From assembly GCF_002814235.1 (NCBI RefSeq), contig NZ_PHSU01000004.1, forward strand, positions 62,001 to 126,000: a DNA stretch of 64,000 nt. Reading direction: 5' to 3'. The DNA is from Pseudomonas sp. QS1027. Lineage in GTDB: Bacteria > Pseudomonadota > Gammaproteobacteria > Pseudomonadales > Pseudomonadaceae. The translations under genes and the position numbers were made by a program. The notes under the pieces were generated by a model. The model did no database searches. It was not told where the DNA came from and saw only the letters and a list, made by a program, of their open reading frames with translations. The stretch's first letter is position 1. The number at the start of each line of letters is the position of its first letter. Below, in pieces: positions 54,153 through 63,161 of this stretch.

Positions 54153-55171
54153 GAGCGGGGGTCGAAGGCATCGCGTAGCGCCTCGCCGATAAACACCAGC
54201 AGCGAGAGGATCAGCGCCAGGGTGAAGAAGGCGGTGAAACCGAGCCAGGGTGCTTGCAGGTTCTGTTTGCCCTGGCCGATCAACTCGCCCAGGGACGCGC
54301 TGCCGGCGGGCATGCCGAAGCCGAGGAAGTCCAGGGCCGTCAGGGTCGAAATCGCCCCGGTGAGAATAAACGGCAGGTAGCTCAGGGTGGCGTTCATGGC
54401 ATTGGGCAGGATATGCCGCAGGATGATCTTGCGATCGGTCAGGCCCAGGGCCCGGGCGGCCTTGACGTATTCCAGGTTGCGCCCACGGAGGAACTCGGCG
54501 CGCACCACATCCACCAGGGCCAGCCAGGAAAACAGCGCCATGATGCCGAGCAACCACCAGAAATTCGGTTCGACGAAGCCGGACAGGATGATCAGCAGGT
54601 ACAGCACCGGCAGGCCGGACCAGACTTCCAGCAGGCGCTGGCCGAGCAGGTCGATCCAGCCACCGTAGTAGCCCTGCAGGGCGCCGGCGGCAATACCGAT
54701 CAGGGCGCTGATGGCGGTCAGGGCGAGGGCGAAGAGAATCGACACCCGGGCGCCGAAGATCACCCGTGCGAGCACGTCCCGGGCCTGGTCATCGGTGCCC
54801 AGCCAGTTCACCGTGGTGGGCGGACTGGGGGCCGGCTTGTTGAGGTCGTAGTTGGGCGTATCGGCACCGAACGGGATCGGCGGGAACAGCATCCAGCCGC
54901 CGTCCTTGGTGATCAACTGGCGCACATAGTCGCTACGGTAGTCGGCCTGGAAGGGTAGCTGGCCGCCGAATTCCTGTTCGGTGTAGCGCTTGAACACCGG
55001 AAAATACAGCGAGCCCTGGTAGTTGAGCACCAGCGGTTTGTCGTTGGCGATCAACTCGCCGCCAAGGCTCAGCACGAACAGCGCGGCGAACAGCCACAGT
55101 GACCACCAGCCACGGCGGTTGGCCTTGAAACGGTCGAGCCGACGCCGGCTCACGGGCGAGAGTCTGAACAT
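54149..55171 (-). CDS. Peptide ABC transporter permease (YejE-like)
   Basis: A 340-residue permease: N-terminal span (LWLFAALFVLSLGGELIAND), a periplasmic insertion with YTEQEFGGQLPFQADYRSDYV typical of YejE, then about five spans with the EAA loop YVKAARALGLTDRKIILRHILPN. Start abuts the previous gene by a 1-nt overlap. Confidence 0.92.
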   Translation of the reverse strand: MFRLSPVSRRRLDRFKANRRGWWSLWLFAALFVLSLGGELIANDKPLVLNYQGSLYFPVFKRYTEQEFGGQLPFQADYRSDYVRQLITKDGGWMLFPPIPFGADTPNYDLNKPAPSPPTTVNWLGTDDQARDVLARVIFGARVSILFALALTAISALIGIAAGALQGYYGGWIDLLGQRLLEVWSGLPVLYLLIILSGFVEPNFWWLLGIMALFSWLALVDVVRAEFLRGRNLEYVKAARALGLTDRKIILRHILPNAMNATLSYLPFILTGAISTLTALDFLGFGMPAGSASLGELIGQGKQNLQAPWLGFTAFFTLALILSLLVFIGEALRDAFDPRS

Positions 55172-56238
55172 CAGGCGTTCCTCGCGGCAAAGTCGATACG
55201 CGGGTCGACCAGGGTGTAGCAGAGGTCGCCGACGAGTTTTATCAGCAGGCCGAACAGGGTGAAGATAAACAGTGAGCCGAACACCACCGGATAGTCCCGC
55301 GACACCGCCGCTTCGTAGCTCATGCGGCCGAGGCCGTCGAGGGAGAAAATCACTTCGATCAACAGCGAGCCGGCGAAGAACACGCTGATAAAGGCCTGGG
55401 GAATGCCCGACACCACCAGCAGCATGGCGTTGCGGAACACATGGCCGTAGAGCACCCGGCGTTCGCTCAGGCCCTTGGCCCGGGCCGTGACCACGTACTG
55501 GCGGGTGATCTCATTGAGAAAGGAGTTCTTGGTCAGGATGGTCAGGGTGGCGAAACCGCCGATCACCAGCGAGGTGACCGGCAACACCAGGTGCCAGAAG
55601 TAGTCGGCGATCTTGCCCAGGGTCGAGAGCTGGTCGAAGTTATCCGACACCAGCCCGCGCACCGGGAACCAGTTCAGCGAAGTGCCGCCGGCGAAGGCGA
55701 CGATCAGCAGCATGGCGAACAGGAACGCCGGCATGGCGTAGCCGATGACGATGGCGGTGCTGCTCCAGACGTCGAAACGGCTGCCGTGGCGGGTCGCCTT
55801 GCGGATGCCCAGGGGAATCGACACCAGGTAGGTGATCAGCGTGGCCCAGAGCCCGAGGGAAATGGTCACCGGCATTTTCTCCAGGATCAGGTCGGTGACC
55901 TGGGCGCCGCGAAAGAAGCTCTTGCCGAAATCCAGGCTGGCGTAGTGCTTGAGCATCAGCCAGAAGCGCTCGGGGGCCGGTTTGTCGAAGCCGTACTGGC
56001 GCTCGATGTCGGCGATCAGCTTGGGGTCCAGGCCGCGGCTGGCCCGTGAGGCGCTTTGCACTGAGTCGCCGCCACCGCCGAGGGCGCCGCCACCCGCGCC
56101 GCCGATCCCCTGCAAGCGGGCAATGGCCTGTTCCACCGGGCCGCCGGGGGCGGCCTGGACGATAACGAAATTGACCAGCAGGATCATCATCAGCGTCGGA
56201 ATGATCAGCAGCAAGCGCCGCAGGGTGTACGCCAGCAT
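55171..56238 (-). CDS. Peptide ABC transporter permease (YejB-like)
   Basis: A 355-residue permease starting [20 protein letters not shown] at 56238, in the stop of the binding-protein gene (ATGA). A Gly-rich loop ([13 protein letters not shown]) follows the first span. EAA loop [23 protein letters not shown]. Upstream in-frame start at 56322 is a shadow. Confidence 0.92.
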   Translation of the reverse strand: MLAYTLRRLLLIIPTLMMILLVNFVIVQAAPGGPVEQAIARLQGIGGAGGGALGGGGDSVQSASRASRGLDPKLIADIERQYGFDKPAPERFWLMLKHYASLDFGKSFFRGAQVTDLILEKMPVTISLGLWATLITYLVSIPLGIRKATRHGSRFDVWSSTAIVIGYAMPAFLFAMLLIVAFAGGTSLNWFPVRGLVSDNFDQLSTLGKIADYFWHLVLPVTSLVIGGFATLTILTKNSFLNEITRQYVVTARAKGLSERRVLYGHVFRNAMLLVVSGIPQAFISVFFAGSLLIEVIFSLDGLGRMSYEAAVSRDYPVVFGSLFIFTLFGLLIKLVGDLCYTLVDPRIDFAARNA

Positions 56239-58103
56239 CAGTGCTGTCCTCCGGAACTGCCGCGCTTGATCAGCTCGGCGGTCATCTGTTCGTTGGTCAG
56301 CGGGGTCGGGCTGACTTCCCACCAGGTTTCCACGGCGGGGTCATTGCTGGCCTGCTCCCTGGGGTAGCCGAAGCGGTTCCACCAGACCGTCGAGGTGCCC
56401 GGCGGGTAATAGTTGGGAATCCAGTAGTAGTTCCATTGCAGCACCCGGTCCAGGGCATGGGCGTAACTGAGCATCTGCGCCTGGGTATCGGCCTTGATCA
56501 GGCCGTTGATCAGGGTGTCCACGGCCGGGTTTTTCAGGGCCATGAAGTTGCTCGAGCCGGGGTCGTTGGCCGCCGCGGAACCGAAGTAGTTGTACAGCTC
56601 GATGCCCGGCGAGGTGGTGACCGGGTAGCCGCTGACGATCATGTCGTAGTCGCGGGCCTTGAGGCGGTTGACGTACTGCGAGGCATCGATACGGCGAATG
56701 TCCATGCGGATGCCGATCTGCGCCAGGTTGCGTTTATAGGGCAGCAGCAGCCGCTCCATGCCGTTCTGGGCATTGAGGAAGGTGAAGTTCAGCGGTTCGC
56801 CCTGGGCGTTGACCAGGCGGTCGCCATCGGGTTTCCAGCCAGCCTGTTCCAGCAGGGCCAGGGCCTGCAGCTGCTTGTCCCGCAGGTTGCCGCTGGCGTC
56901 GGTTTTCGGCGCTTCGAAGACTTGAGTGAAGACTTCGTCGGGGATCTGCCCGCGTAGCGGTTCGAGGATCGCCAGTTCCGTCTTGTCGGGCAACTGCCGG
57001 GCGGCCAAGGCAGTGTTGGAGAAGAAGCTCTGCTGGCGAATGTACATGTTACGCATCATCTGCCGGTTGCTCCATTCGAAGTCCCAGAGCATGGCCAGGG
57101 CCTCGCGCACGCGGCGGTCCTGGAACATCGGCTTTTGCAGGTTGAACAGATAGCCTTGCGCGGATTGCGGCGCTTCCTGGGCCAGATGGGCCTTTTGCAG
57201 GCGGCCATCGGTGAGGGCCGGGCTGTCGTAGCCGATGGAGTAGCCGGTGGCGGAAAACTCGCGGTTGTAGTCATAGGCGCCGCCGCGCAGGACCTGGCGG
57301 GCGACATCGGTGTCGCCGAAATATTCGAGGGTGAAACGGTCGAAGTTGTAGAGGCCGCGGCTGACCGGCAGGTCCTTGCCCCACCAGTCGGCATTGCGCT
57401 CGAAGGTGATGCTGCGCCCGGAGTCGATCTTGCTCACCTTGTAGGGGCCGCTGCCCAGCGGGGCTTCGTAGCCGCCGCCGTCGGCGAAATCACGGGTTTT
57501 CCACCAATGTTCCGGCAGCACCGGCAGGCTGGCGATATCCAGCGGCAATGAGCGGTTGTCGTTGTTCTTGAAGTCGAAGCGGACCTGGGTCGGCGACTCG
57601 ACCTCGACGTCTTTCACCGCTTCGAACTGCATGCGATAGCTGAGGCTGCCCTGGGTCATCAGCAGGTTGTAGGTGTAGCGCACGTCTTCGGCGCTGATCG
57701 GCGTGCCGTCGGCGAAGCGGGCCTTGGGGTTCAGGTAGAACCGCAGGGACAGGCCGTCATCGCTGCGCTGCATTTTTTCCGCCACCAGGCCATAGACGGT
57801 GTAGGGCTCGTCGAGGGAGCGCACGGCCAATGGGGAGTAGATCCAGCCGTCGACCTGGGTGACGCCGGTGCCTTTGTCGACATAGGGCAGGATATGGTCG
57901 TACTGGCCGATCTCGATGGCCGAGCGGCGCAGGCTGCCGCCTTTCGGGGCGCGCGGGTTGGCGTAGTTGAAATGACTGAAGCCGGCGGGGTATTTGGCCG
58001 GTTCGCCATAGACGGTCAACGCGTGCTGCGCGGGGGCGGCGTTGGCGGACACGCCGGGAAACAGGGTCAGGGCGGTGAGTAGCAGGGATAGGGCCAGTCG
58101 CAT
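56238..58103 (-). CDS. Peptide-binding protein, family 5 (YejA-like)
   Basis: A 621-residue periplasmic protein: signal peptide [22 protein letters not shown], then [20 protein letters not shown], the family hallmark [22 protein letters not shown], and [15 protein letters not shown]. First gene of the yejA-B-E-F operon. The frame stays open to 58796, but the signal peptide fixes the start at 58103. Confidence 0.93.
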   Translation of the reverse strand: MRLALSLLLTALTLFPGVSANAAPAQHALTVYGEPAKYPAGFSHFNYANPRAPKGGSLRRSAIEIGQYDHILPYVDKGTGVTQVDGWIYSPLAVRSLDEPYTVYGLVAEKMQRSDDGLSLRFYLNPKARFADGTPISAEDVRYTYNLLMTQGSLSYRMQFEAVKDVEVESPTQVRFDFKNNDNRSLPLDIASLPVLPEHWWKTRDFADGGGYEAPLGSGPYKVSKIDSGRSITFERNADWWGKDLPVSRGLYNFDRFTLEYFGDTDVARQVLRGGAYDYNREFSATGYSIGYDSPALTDGRLQKAHLAQEAPQSAQGYLFNLQKPMFQDRRVREALAMLWDFEWSNRQMMRNMYIRQQSFFSNTALAARQLPDKTELAILEPLRGQIPDEVFTQVFEAPKTDASGNLRDKQLQALALLEQAGWKPDGDRLVNAQGEPLNFTFLNAQNGMERLLLPYKRNLAQIGIRMDIRRIDASQYVNRLKARDYDMIVSGYPVTTSPGIELYNYFGSAAANDPGSSNFMALKNPAVDTLINGLIKADTQAQMLSYAHALDRVLQWNYYWIPNYYPPGTSTVWWNRFGYPREQASNDPAVETWWEVSPTPLTNEQMTAELIKRGSSGGQH

Positions 58104-58189
58104 CTTCAGCCTTAGAAGCCGGTTCGGAGTATCAGCAAGAACATGCACCGTGGCGAGGGGCAGGCCCTTCGCCACGGAGGCGGGCAGGA

Positions 58190-58471
58190 TCAGTCCTGGC
58201 GACTGGTCACTTCCAGCAGATGGTAGCCGAACTGGGTTTTCACCGGGCCTTGTACGGTATTGACCGGGGCGCTGAAGACCACGGTGTCGAACTCCTTGAC
58301 CATCTGGCCCGGGCCGAACGAGCCCAGGTTGCCGCCGTCGCGGCTGGACGGGCAGGTGGAGTTGGCTTTGGCGATCTCGGCGAAATCGGCGCCGCCTTCG
58401 ATCTGGGCCTTGAGTTCGTTGCACTTGGCTTCGCTGGCAACCAGGATGTGACGGGCAGTGGCTTTGGCCAT
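58190..58471 (-). CDS. Parvulin-type peptidyl-prolyl cis-trans isomerase
   Basis: A 93-residue single-domain parvulin (ARHILVASEAKCNELKAQIEGGADF, CPSSRDGGNLGSFGPGQMVKEFD, VKTQFGYHLLEVT). Cytoplasmic, as no signal peptide. It lies 86 nt upstream of the Yej operon in the same direction and may be co-transcribed. Confidence 0.93.
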   Translation of the reverse strand: MAKATARHILVASEAKCNELKAQIEGGADFAEIAKANSTCPSSRDGGNLGSFGPGQMVKEFDTVVFSAPVNTVQGPVKTQFGYHLLEVTSRQD

Positions 58472-58563
58472 GGGGTGATACTCCTTTCAAGAAAGTGTCG
58501 AGATTACCGGATTCAGGCTGGATTTTCCCGGCAAAAGTTCCCGGCTGCGCGGTGTGTCGGACC

Positions 58564-58696
58564 TGTGGCGAGCGGGCTTGCCCGCGTTCGGCTACGCAGC
58601 AGTCGTAAAACCGGTAATCTCGGTTTACCTGATGCACCGGGTTCGCAGGTTTCAGGGCCGCTTCGCGCCCCAACGCGGGCAAGCCCGCTCGCCACA
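58564..58696. repeat. REP doublet (REPIN-like)
   Basis: TGTGGCGAGCGGGCTTGCCC and its complement, inverted around about 90 bp; same class as 22103-22236. Sits after the DAHP synthase stop. Confidence 0.85.
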
Positions 58697-58701
58697 AAGG
58701 T

Positions 58702-59793
58702 TCAGGCGACAATAACGTCGTCAGTGCGCTGCTCACGCAGCTGTTCGGCCGCCCCACGCAGTAATTCTTCGGTCGCGTCCCAGCCCAGGCAGCCATCGGT
58801 GATCGAAACGCCGTAGCGCAGGTTCGGGCTCAGCGCCTGGCAACCTTCGAACAAGTGACTCTCAAGCATCATTCCGACCAACGAGCGATCGCCCCGCAAA
58901 CGCTGCTCCAGCACATCGGCGAACACCGCCGGCTGGCGCAGCGGGTCCTTGCCGCTGTTGGCGTGGCTGCAATCGACCATGATCCGCGGTGCAATCGACT
59001 GTTTGGCCAGGCCGGCCCGCACCTGGGCCACGCTGTGGGCGTCGTAGTTCGGCCCGCGATGGCCGCCGCGCAGCACCAGATGGGTGTCCGGGTTGCCCGC
59101 CGTCTGGATGATCGCCGGGTGGCCCTGGCTGTCGACGCCGAAATGCCGATGGGCATGGGCCGCCGAACGCATCGCATCCGCCGCGATACCGACACTGCCG
59201 TCGGTGCCATTCTTGAACCCCACCGGCATCGCCAGGCCGCTGGCCATTTCCCGGTGGATCTGCGATTCCGTGGTCCGCGCGCCAATGGCGACCCAGCTCA
59301 GCAGGTCATCGACATAACCGGCGGCCATGGGTTGCAACAGCTCGGTGGCAATCGGCAGCCCCAGGCGCAGCATCTCGCGCATCAGTTCACGGGACAGGGC
59401 CAGGCCGCCGGCCATGTCATCGCTGCCATCCAGGTGCGGGTCGTAGGCCAGGCCTTTCCAGCCCACCGTGGTCCGGGGTTTCTCGATGTAGGCGCGCATC
59501 ACCAGCAGCATCTGGTCGCTCACATCGCTGGTGAGGTCAGCCAGCCGGCCGGCGTATTCCAGGGCTGATTGCGGGTCATGGATCGAGCAGGGGCCGACGA
59601 TCACCAGCAGGCGCGGGTCTTCACCGTTGAGGATGGCGCGCACGGCGCGGCGGTGGCGCTCGACCTGTTCGCCAAGGCTGGCATTGAGGGGTAGGTGCTG
59701 CTTGAGCTGCAGCGTGCTGGGCAGGCGCTGGGTCAACGGCTCGTTGGCCGATGGCAGGACGGAGGACGGCAGGGCGCAGAGAGAAGAATTCAT
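58702..59793 (-). CDS. 3-deoxy-7-phosphoheptulonate (DAHP) synthase, class I alpha (AroF/G/H type)
   Basis: A 363-residue enzyme joining phosphoenolpyruvate and erythrose 4-phosphate, the first step to aromatic amino acids. LLVIVGPCSIHDPQSALEY, MRAYIEKPRTTVGWKGLAYDP, GFKNGTDGS and the metal-binding VDCSHANSGKD are present. Expression is likely controlled by the attenuator at 60038-60259 and by the short ORF at 59839-59991. The feedback isotype (Phe, Tyr or Trp) cannot be read from sequence alone. Confidence 0.93.
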   Translation of the reverse strand: MNSSLCALPSSVLPSANEPLTQRLPSTLQLKQHLPLNASLGEQVERHRRAVRAILNGEDPRLLVIVGPCSIHDPQSALEYAGRLADLTSDVSDQMLLVMRAYIEKPRTTVGWKGLAYDPHLDGSDDMAGGLALSRELMREMLRLGLPIATELLQPMAAGYVDDLLSWVAIGARTTESQIHREMASGLAMPVGFKNGTDGSVGIAADAMRSAAHAHRHFGVDSQGHPAIIQTAGNPDTHLVLRGGHRGPNYDAHSVAQVRAGLAKQSIAPRIMVDCSHANSGKDPLRQPAVFADVLEQRLRGDRSLVGMMLESHLFEGCQALSPNLRYGVSITDGCLGWDATEELLRGAAEQLREQRTDDVIVA

Positions 59794-59838
59794 GTTCGGG
59801 CTTCCTGGGCTGGCGGCGGGTGTTTCCCGCGCGCGGCC

Positions 59839-59991
59839 CTACTGGGGTGTTCGACAATCAGCCGGACTGGCTGTGAGTGTGTGCGTGCCACCTGTGCGTG
59901 ACCGTTCGGAGGCGGCGTGCTGTCCCGAGCGGAGGTTGCTAAATCGCCAGGCGCCGGTGATGTCGTAGCGGTAATAGGTGGAGTAGTTCAT
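59839..59991 (-). CDS. Second small ORF, Tyr-rich, between attenuator and DAHP synthase
   Basis: A 50-codon ORF starting MNYSTYYRYDITGAW behind a strong AAGGAATACC site; four Tyr in the first nine residues. It ends 45 nt before the DAHP synthase start. It may be a second leader peptide sensing Tyr-tRNA, or a small coupled protein. No following T-rich terminator is obvious. Confidence 0.45.
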   Translation of the reverse strand: MNYSTYYRYDITGAWRFSNLRSGQHAASERSRTGGTHTLTASPADCRTPQ

Positions 59992-60037
59992 GTCGGTATT
60001 CCTTGATTTAAAAAGTCGGTTGCAAAATTTGGAGCCT

Positions 60038-60077
60038 GAAAAAACAAAACCCCCGGTCGGGAGGCCGACCGGGGGTT
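60038..60077 (-). terminator. Attenuator terminator of the DAHP synthase leader
   Basis: On the minus strand a perfect 13-bp stem (AACCCCCGGTCGG / CCGACCGGGGGTT, tetraloop) is followed by TTGTTTTTTC. Located between the aromatic leader peptide and the structural gene. Upstream AGGGGT (about 60094-60099) could pair with ACCCCC as antiterminator. Confidence 0.85.
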
Positions 60078-60127
60078 GAGAATTCTCTGGTAGGCGACCC
60101 CTGTATTCAGTGGGCGCCGGTTGGGTA

Positions 60128-60259
60128 TCAGGCGCGCCAGTGGCTAAACCAATACCCAAAATAAAAGCTCACGCGGGTGCCGACCGTGCTCATCCGGGCA
60201 GCCGCGACCGAGCGCGAGGCGCTGGCGGTATGGCGAAGCTGGGATTGAGTCAGGTGCAT
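60128..60259 (-). CDS. Aromatic amino acid leader peptide
   Basis: A 43-residue ORF (ATG 60259, GGAG at good distance) whose end reads VSFYFGYWFSHWRA-stop: three Phe, two Tyr and two Trp codons within ten. The control codons lie in a potential pause hairpin (TTGGGTAT pairs with ATACCCAA just after the stop). Ribosome stalling under aromatic starvation would prevent the terminator at 60038-60077. Confidence 0.85.
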   Translation of the reverse strand: MHLTQSQLRHTASASRSVAAARMSTVGTRVSFYFGYWFSHWRA

Positions 60260-60421
60260 GGTGTAACTCCGTGTGAATGTCGCCGAGCTTACTAGAGCGC
60301 TATCGCCCTGTTCAATCAGAAAATTCTATGAGAACCCGCGAGTAGGCTCTATCGCTTAAATGCGCCAAGTCTTTATGACACACTCGACAGATATTTCCGA
60401 TCTGATTGTCAGGACTGAATC

Positions 60422-61180
60422 ATGAGCGTGTTTACCCTTGCCGCTGCCCAAGCCGTCTCGATTGCCGGGGACCTGCCAGCCAATATCGCCCGACACCTGG
60501 CGTTCATGCGCCAGGCCGCGGAGCGGGGCGTGGAGTTCCTGCTGTTCCCCGAATTGTCGTTGACCGGCTATGAGCGCAGCCTGGCGGCCGGCTTGGCGAT
60601 TACGCCGGGCGACCCGGTACTGGCGCCGTTGCGCGAGCTGGCCCGTGAGCTGAAACTGGTGACCGTGGTGGGCATGCCGATACGCCTGTCCGCCGAGGGC
60701 CCGGTGCTGATCGGGGCACTGACATTCGGCGCCGACGGTTCCTTGCAGGTCTACAGCAAGCAGCACCTGCACGACGGTGAAGAGGTCGCGTTCACCCCTG
60801 GACACGGCGGTGAGCCGTTGACAATTGCCGATGAGCGCATTGCTCTGGCGGTTTGTGCTGACTTTTCCCACGCAAGTCATCCGCTACGGGCCGCGCAATC
60901 TGAGGCTAACCTTTACGCAGCCAGTGTGTTGATCACTGAGAACGGTTATGGACCCGATACTGCCTTGTTGCAGGGCTATGCTCGGGACCACGGCATGGCG
61001 GTGCTGATGGCCAACCATGGCGGTATGACGGGAGGCTGGCAGTCGGCGGGGCGTAGCGCGCTCTGGGCGGCTGGCGGGCAGCGGGTGGTGGTGGCTGAGG
61101 GGGAAGGGGATGTGCTGGTGATCGGACGTCGTGTCGCCGGCCAATGGTCCGGGGAGGTGATGTCGGTGACGGGCCTGTGA
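60422..61180 (+). CDS. Carbon-nitrogen hydrolase (nitrilase superfamily)
   Basis: A 252-residue amidase-like enzyme with the Glu44 (LLFPELSLTGYE), Lys113 (YSKQHLHDGE), Cys145 (AVCADFSH) catalytic triad. Cytoplasmic. Substrate not predictable; likely a small amide or N-carbamoyl compound. The following GNAT gene overlaps its stop. Confidence 0.88.
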   Translation: MSVFTLAAAQAVSIAGDLPANIARHLAFMRQAAERGVEFLLFPELSLTGYERSLAAGLAITPGDPVLAPLRELARELKLVTVVGMPIRLSAEGPVLIGALTFGADGSLQVYSKQHLHDGEEVAFTPGHGGEPLTIADERIALAVCADFSHASHPLRAAQSEANLYAASVLITENGYGPDTALLQGYARDHGMAVLMANHGGMTGGWQSAGRSALWAAGGQRVVVAEGEGDVLVIGRRVAGQWSGEVMSVTGL

Positions 61181-61611
61181 ACGGGGGCTGGCGTTTTCGT
61201 CCGGCCCTGGGCGCGGACCTGGCATTCGCTCGGGAACTCACGCGCCAGAACATGATGGCTTACTACTGTGAGTACGATCTGCTCTGGCTGGATGAGGCCT
61301 TTGACCAGGCTTGGGCCGGGCGGCAGAACGAGCTGTTGTGTGACGGCGAGCAGGTGCTGGGTTTTGTCAGTTTCAGTCGCGATGCCAAGGCGTTGTACAT
61401 TCGCGAGTTGCAGCTGGTCGAGGCGGGGCGAGGTCATGGCCTGGGCAGTTGGCTGATCGGGCAGGCAAGGGAAATTGCCTTCAGAGAGGGGCGTCGTGAG
61501 TTACGCCTGACGGTGTTCAAGAGCAACCCGGCCCAGCGGCTGTACCTGCGTCAGGGCTTGACCGTCGTCGGCGAGGACGAGTGCTTTTTGCGCATGAGTC
61601 TGACGGCTTGA
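61177..61611 (+). CDS. GNAT-family N-acetyltransferase
   Basis: A 144-residue acetyltransferase starting at GTG 61177, overlapping the amidase stop (GTGA). Acetyl-CoA loop EAGRGHGLGSWLIGQA, and C-terminal NPAQRLYLRQGLTVVGEDE. An in-frame ATG at 61144 would add 11 residues. Substrate unknown. Confidence 0.85.
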   Translation: MNGGWRFRPALGADLAFARELTRQNMMAYYCEYDLLWLDEAFDQAWAGRQNELLCDGEQVLGFVSFSRDAKALYIRELQLVEAGRGHGLGSWLIGQAREIAFREGRRELRLTVFKSNPAQRLYLRQGLTVVGEDECFLRMSLTA

Positions 61612-61700
61612 AAACTGCATATTGCAATTACTGACGATACTTTGGGAATAGTCCTACGCTCCGCTGAATGAAGCGCATACTGAACCTGACAATTCGGGAA

Positions 61701-61922
61701 TTACTCACTCGAATTGTCGGTGTCGGACGGGATGATTCCATCCTTCATGCCCAGTAGGACCGCCACCTTATGGGCTTCCCCACGCCGTCCCTTTTTTCGC
61801 CCAGCGAGCACTTGATAGGTGGTTGCCGGGTCGACGCCATGCTCGCGCGCAAACTCCTGAACCGATTTTCCTTGGTGTTCCAGCCAAGCCTTGGCTTGTG
61901 CAGCAGTGCGGATACCGGGCAT
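61701..61922 (-). CDS. Small HTH DNA-binding protein (Cro/phage-regulator-like)
   Basis: A 73-residue protein with a HTH core (KSVQEFAREHGVDPATTYQVLAGRKKGRRGEAHK) followed by an acidic tail. Divergent from the Xre gene at 61986, as in phage Cro/CI switches. The start lacks a clear ribosome-binding site. Confidence 0.75.
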   Translation of the reverse strand: MPGIRTAAQAKAWLEHQGKSVQEFAREHGVDPATTYQVLAGRKKGRRGEAHKVAVLLGMKDGIIPSDTDNSSE

Positions 61923-61923
61923 A

Positions 61924-61979
61924 GTTCAAAACCGTTCAAATGTGTTTAATGCTTGTTGAGTATATCACCCCGAAGGGTG
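61924..61979. promoter_or_regulatory. Operator region of the divergent HTH pair
   Basis: GTTCAAA occurs twice exactly 10 bp apart (61924-61930, 61934-61940), one helical turn, beside the left gene start. CACCC-CGAA-GGGTG (61966-61979) forms a hairpin covering the likely ribosome-binding site of the right gene. Confidence 0.4.
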
Positions 61980-61985
61980 TTTAAA

Positions 61986-62369
61986 ATGGGATCTTACATC
62001 CAAATGAGTGGAATTGGTTCGCGATTGCGACAAGAGAGAGAGCGGCTGGGTTTGTCGCAGAAAGCTTTTGGTGAAATCGGAGGCGTTGAGGCCAACGCAC
62101 AGGGCAAATATGAAAGCGGTGATCGCGCACCGAAAGCCGACTATTTGTCCCGTGTGGCTGCACGGGGCGTCGATGTGCTTTATGTGCTGACCGGGCAGGC
62201 GACGCCGATGCAACTGGATAACCTCAGCCAGGTGGAAGAGAAAGTCTTGGGCAACTATCGGGTACTGCAAAAGGAAGATCAGGACGCGATTCATCGACTG
62301 ACCACCACCCTGGCTGAAACCGCCGGGCCTTATGGGCCAAACGGCCGGGCCGGCTCTCGTGACTCCTGA
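61986..62369 (+). CDS. Xre-family transcriptional regulator
   Basis: A 127-residue repressor-like protein. HTH_3 motif in IGSRLRQERERLGLSQKAFGEIGGVEANAQGKYESGDRAPKADYLSRVAARGVDVLYVLTG, the phage-type 'YVLTG' form. ATG 61986 has GAAGGG upstream; ATG 62004 is possible. No peptidase tail, so not a LexA-like CI. Confidence 0.85.
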   Translation: MGSYIQMSGIGSRLRQERERLGLSQKAFGEIGGVEANAQGKYESGDRAPKADYLSRVAARGVDVLYVLTGQATPMQLDNLSQVEEKVLGNYRVLQKEDQDAIHRLTTTLAETAGPYGPNGRAGSRDS

Positions 62370-62392
62370 GTCACATCATTTCTGACGAAAAC

Positions 62393-62412
62393 CGCTTGCC
62401 GTCCGGCAAGCG
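62393..62412 (+). terminator. Perfect hairpin after the Xre gene
   Basis: CGCTTGCCG-TC-CGGCAAGCG, 24 nt after the stop; no T tract follows. Confidence 0.4.
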
Positions 62413-62520
62413 CTTATAGCGTATTGATACTCTTATGTGACGCTTGCAGCTAGGTCAGACCCGTGGTTTTTTGCTAAGGTGGTCAATAACCTGATAAGAC
62501 CAAATTCGTGAGGTGTCTGC

Positions 62521-63159
62521 TTGATTAGGGTGCTAGTAGTCGATGACCATGATCTTGTGCGTACAGGCATTACGCGGATGTTGGCGGACATCGACGGTCT
62601 GCAGGTCGTGGGGCAGGCTGAATCGGGAGAGGAAGCCTTGCTCAAGACGCGGGAACTCAAACCCGATGTAGTGCTGATGGACGTCAAGATGCCTGGCATC
62701 GGTGGCCTGGAGGCCACGCGCAAATTGCTGCGCAGTCATCCGGACATCAAGGTGGTGGCGGTGACCGTCTGTGAAGAAGACCCGTTCCCGACCCGCTTGC
62801 TGCAAGCCGGGGCGGCCGGTTACCTGACCAAGGGCGCGGGCCTGGCGGAAATGGTCCAGGCGATTCGCCTAGTGTTTTCCGGGCAACGCTACATCAGCCC
62901 GCAGATTGCCCAGCAACTGGCGCTCAAGTCGTTCCAGCCGGCCAGTGACTCGCCGTTCGACGCCTTGTCCGAGCGCGAAATCCAGATTGCGCTGATGATA
63001 GTCGGCTGCCAGAAAGTCCAGATCATCTCCGACAAGCTCTGCCTGTCGCCGAAAACCGTGAATACCTACCGCTATCGGATTTTCGAGAAGCTGTCGGTCA
63101 GCAGTGATGTCGAATTGACGCTCCTGGCGGTTCGCCACGGCATGGTCGATGCCGGCTGA
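62521..63159 (+). CDS. gacA: Response regulator GacA (UvrY family)
   Basis: A 212-residue NarL/FixJ-type regulator with a TTG start at 62521 behind GAGGTG, as known for Pseudomonas gacA. Receiver domain with Asp8/Asp9 and phospho-acceptor Asp54 ([10 protein letters not shown]), then a LuxR-type HTH ([43 protein letters not shown]). Phosphorylated by GacS, it activates rsm small RNAs controlling secondary metabolism. uvrC follows 2 nt after its stop. Confidence 0.97.
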   Translation: MIRVLVVDDHDLVRTGITRMLADIDGLQVVGQAESGEEALLKTRELKPDVVLMDVKMPGIGGLEATRKLLRSHPDIKVVAVTVCEEDPFPTRLLQAGAAGYLTKGAGLAEMVQAIRLVFSGQRYISPQIAQQLALKSFQPASDSPFDALSEREIQIALMIVGCQKVQIISDKLCLSPKTVNTYRYRIFEKLSVSSDVELTLLAVRHGMVDAG

Positions 63160-63161
63160 CA

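Noticed and set aside
58104..58796. N-terminal extension of the YejA-like frame up to 58796
   Set aside because: The extension is antisense/out of register over the parvulin gene and a REP doublet; a clear signal peptide starts at 58103.
61620..62520. A prophage or pyocin cluster at the HTH pair
   Set aside because: No integrase, structural, lysis or attachment-site signals are visible; the genes on both sides are ordinary chromosomal genes.
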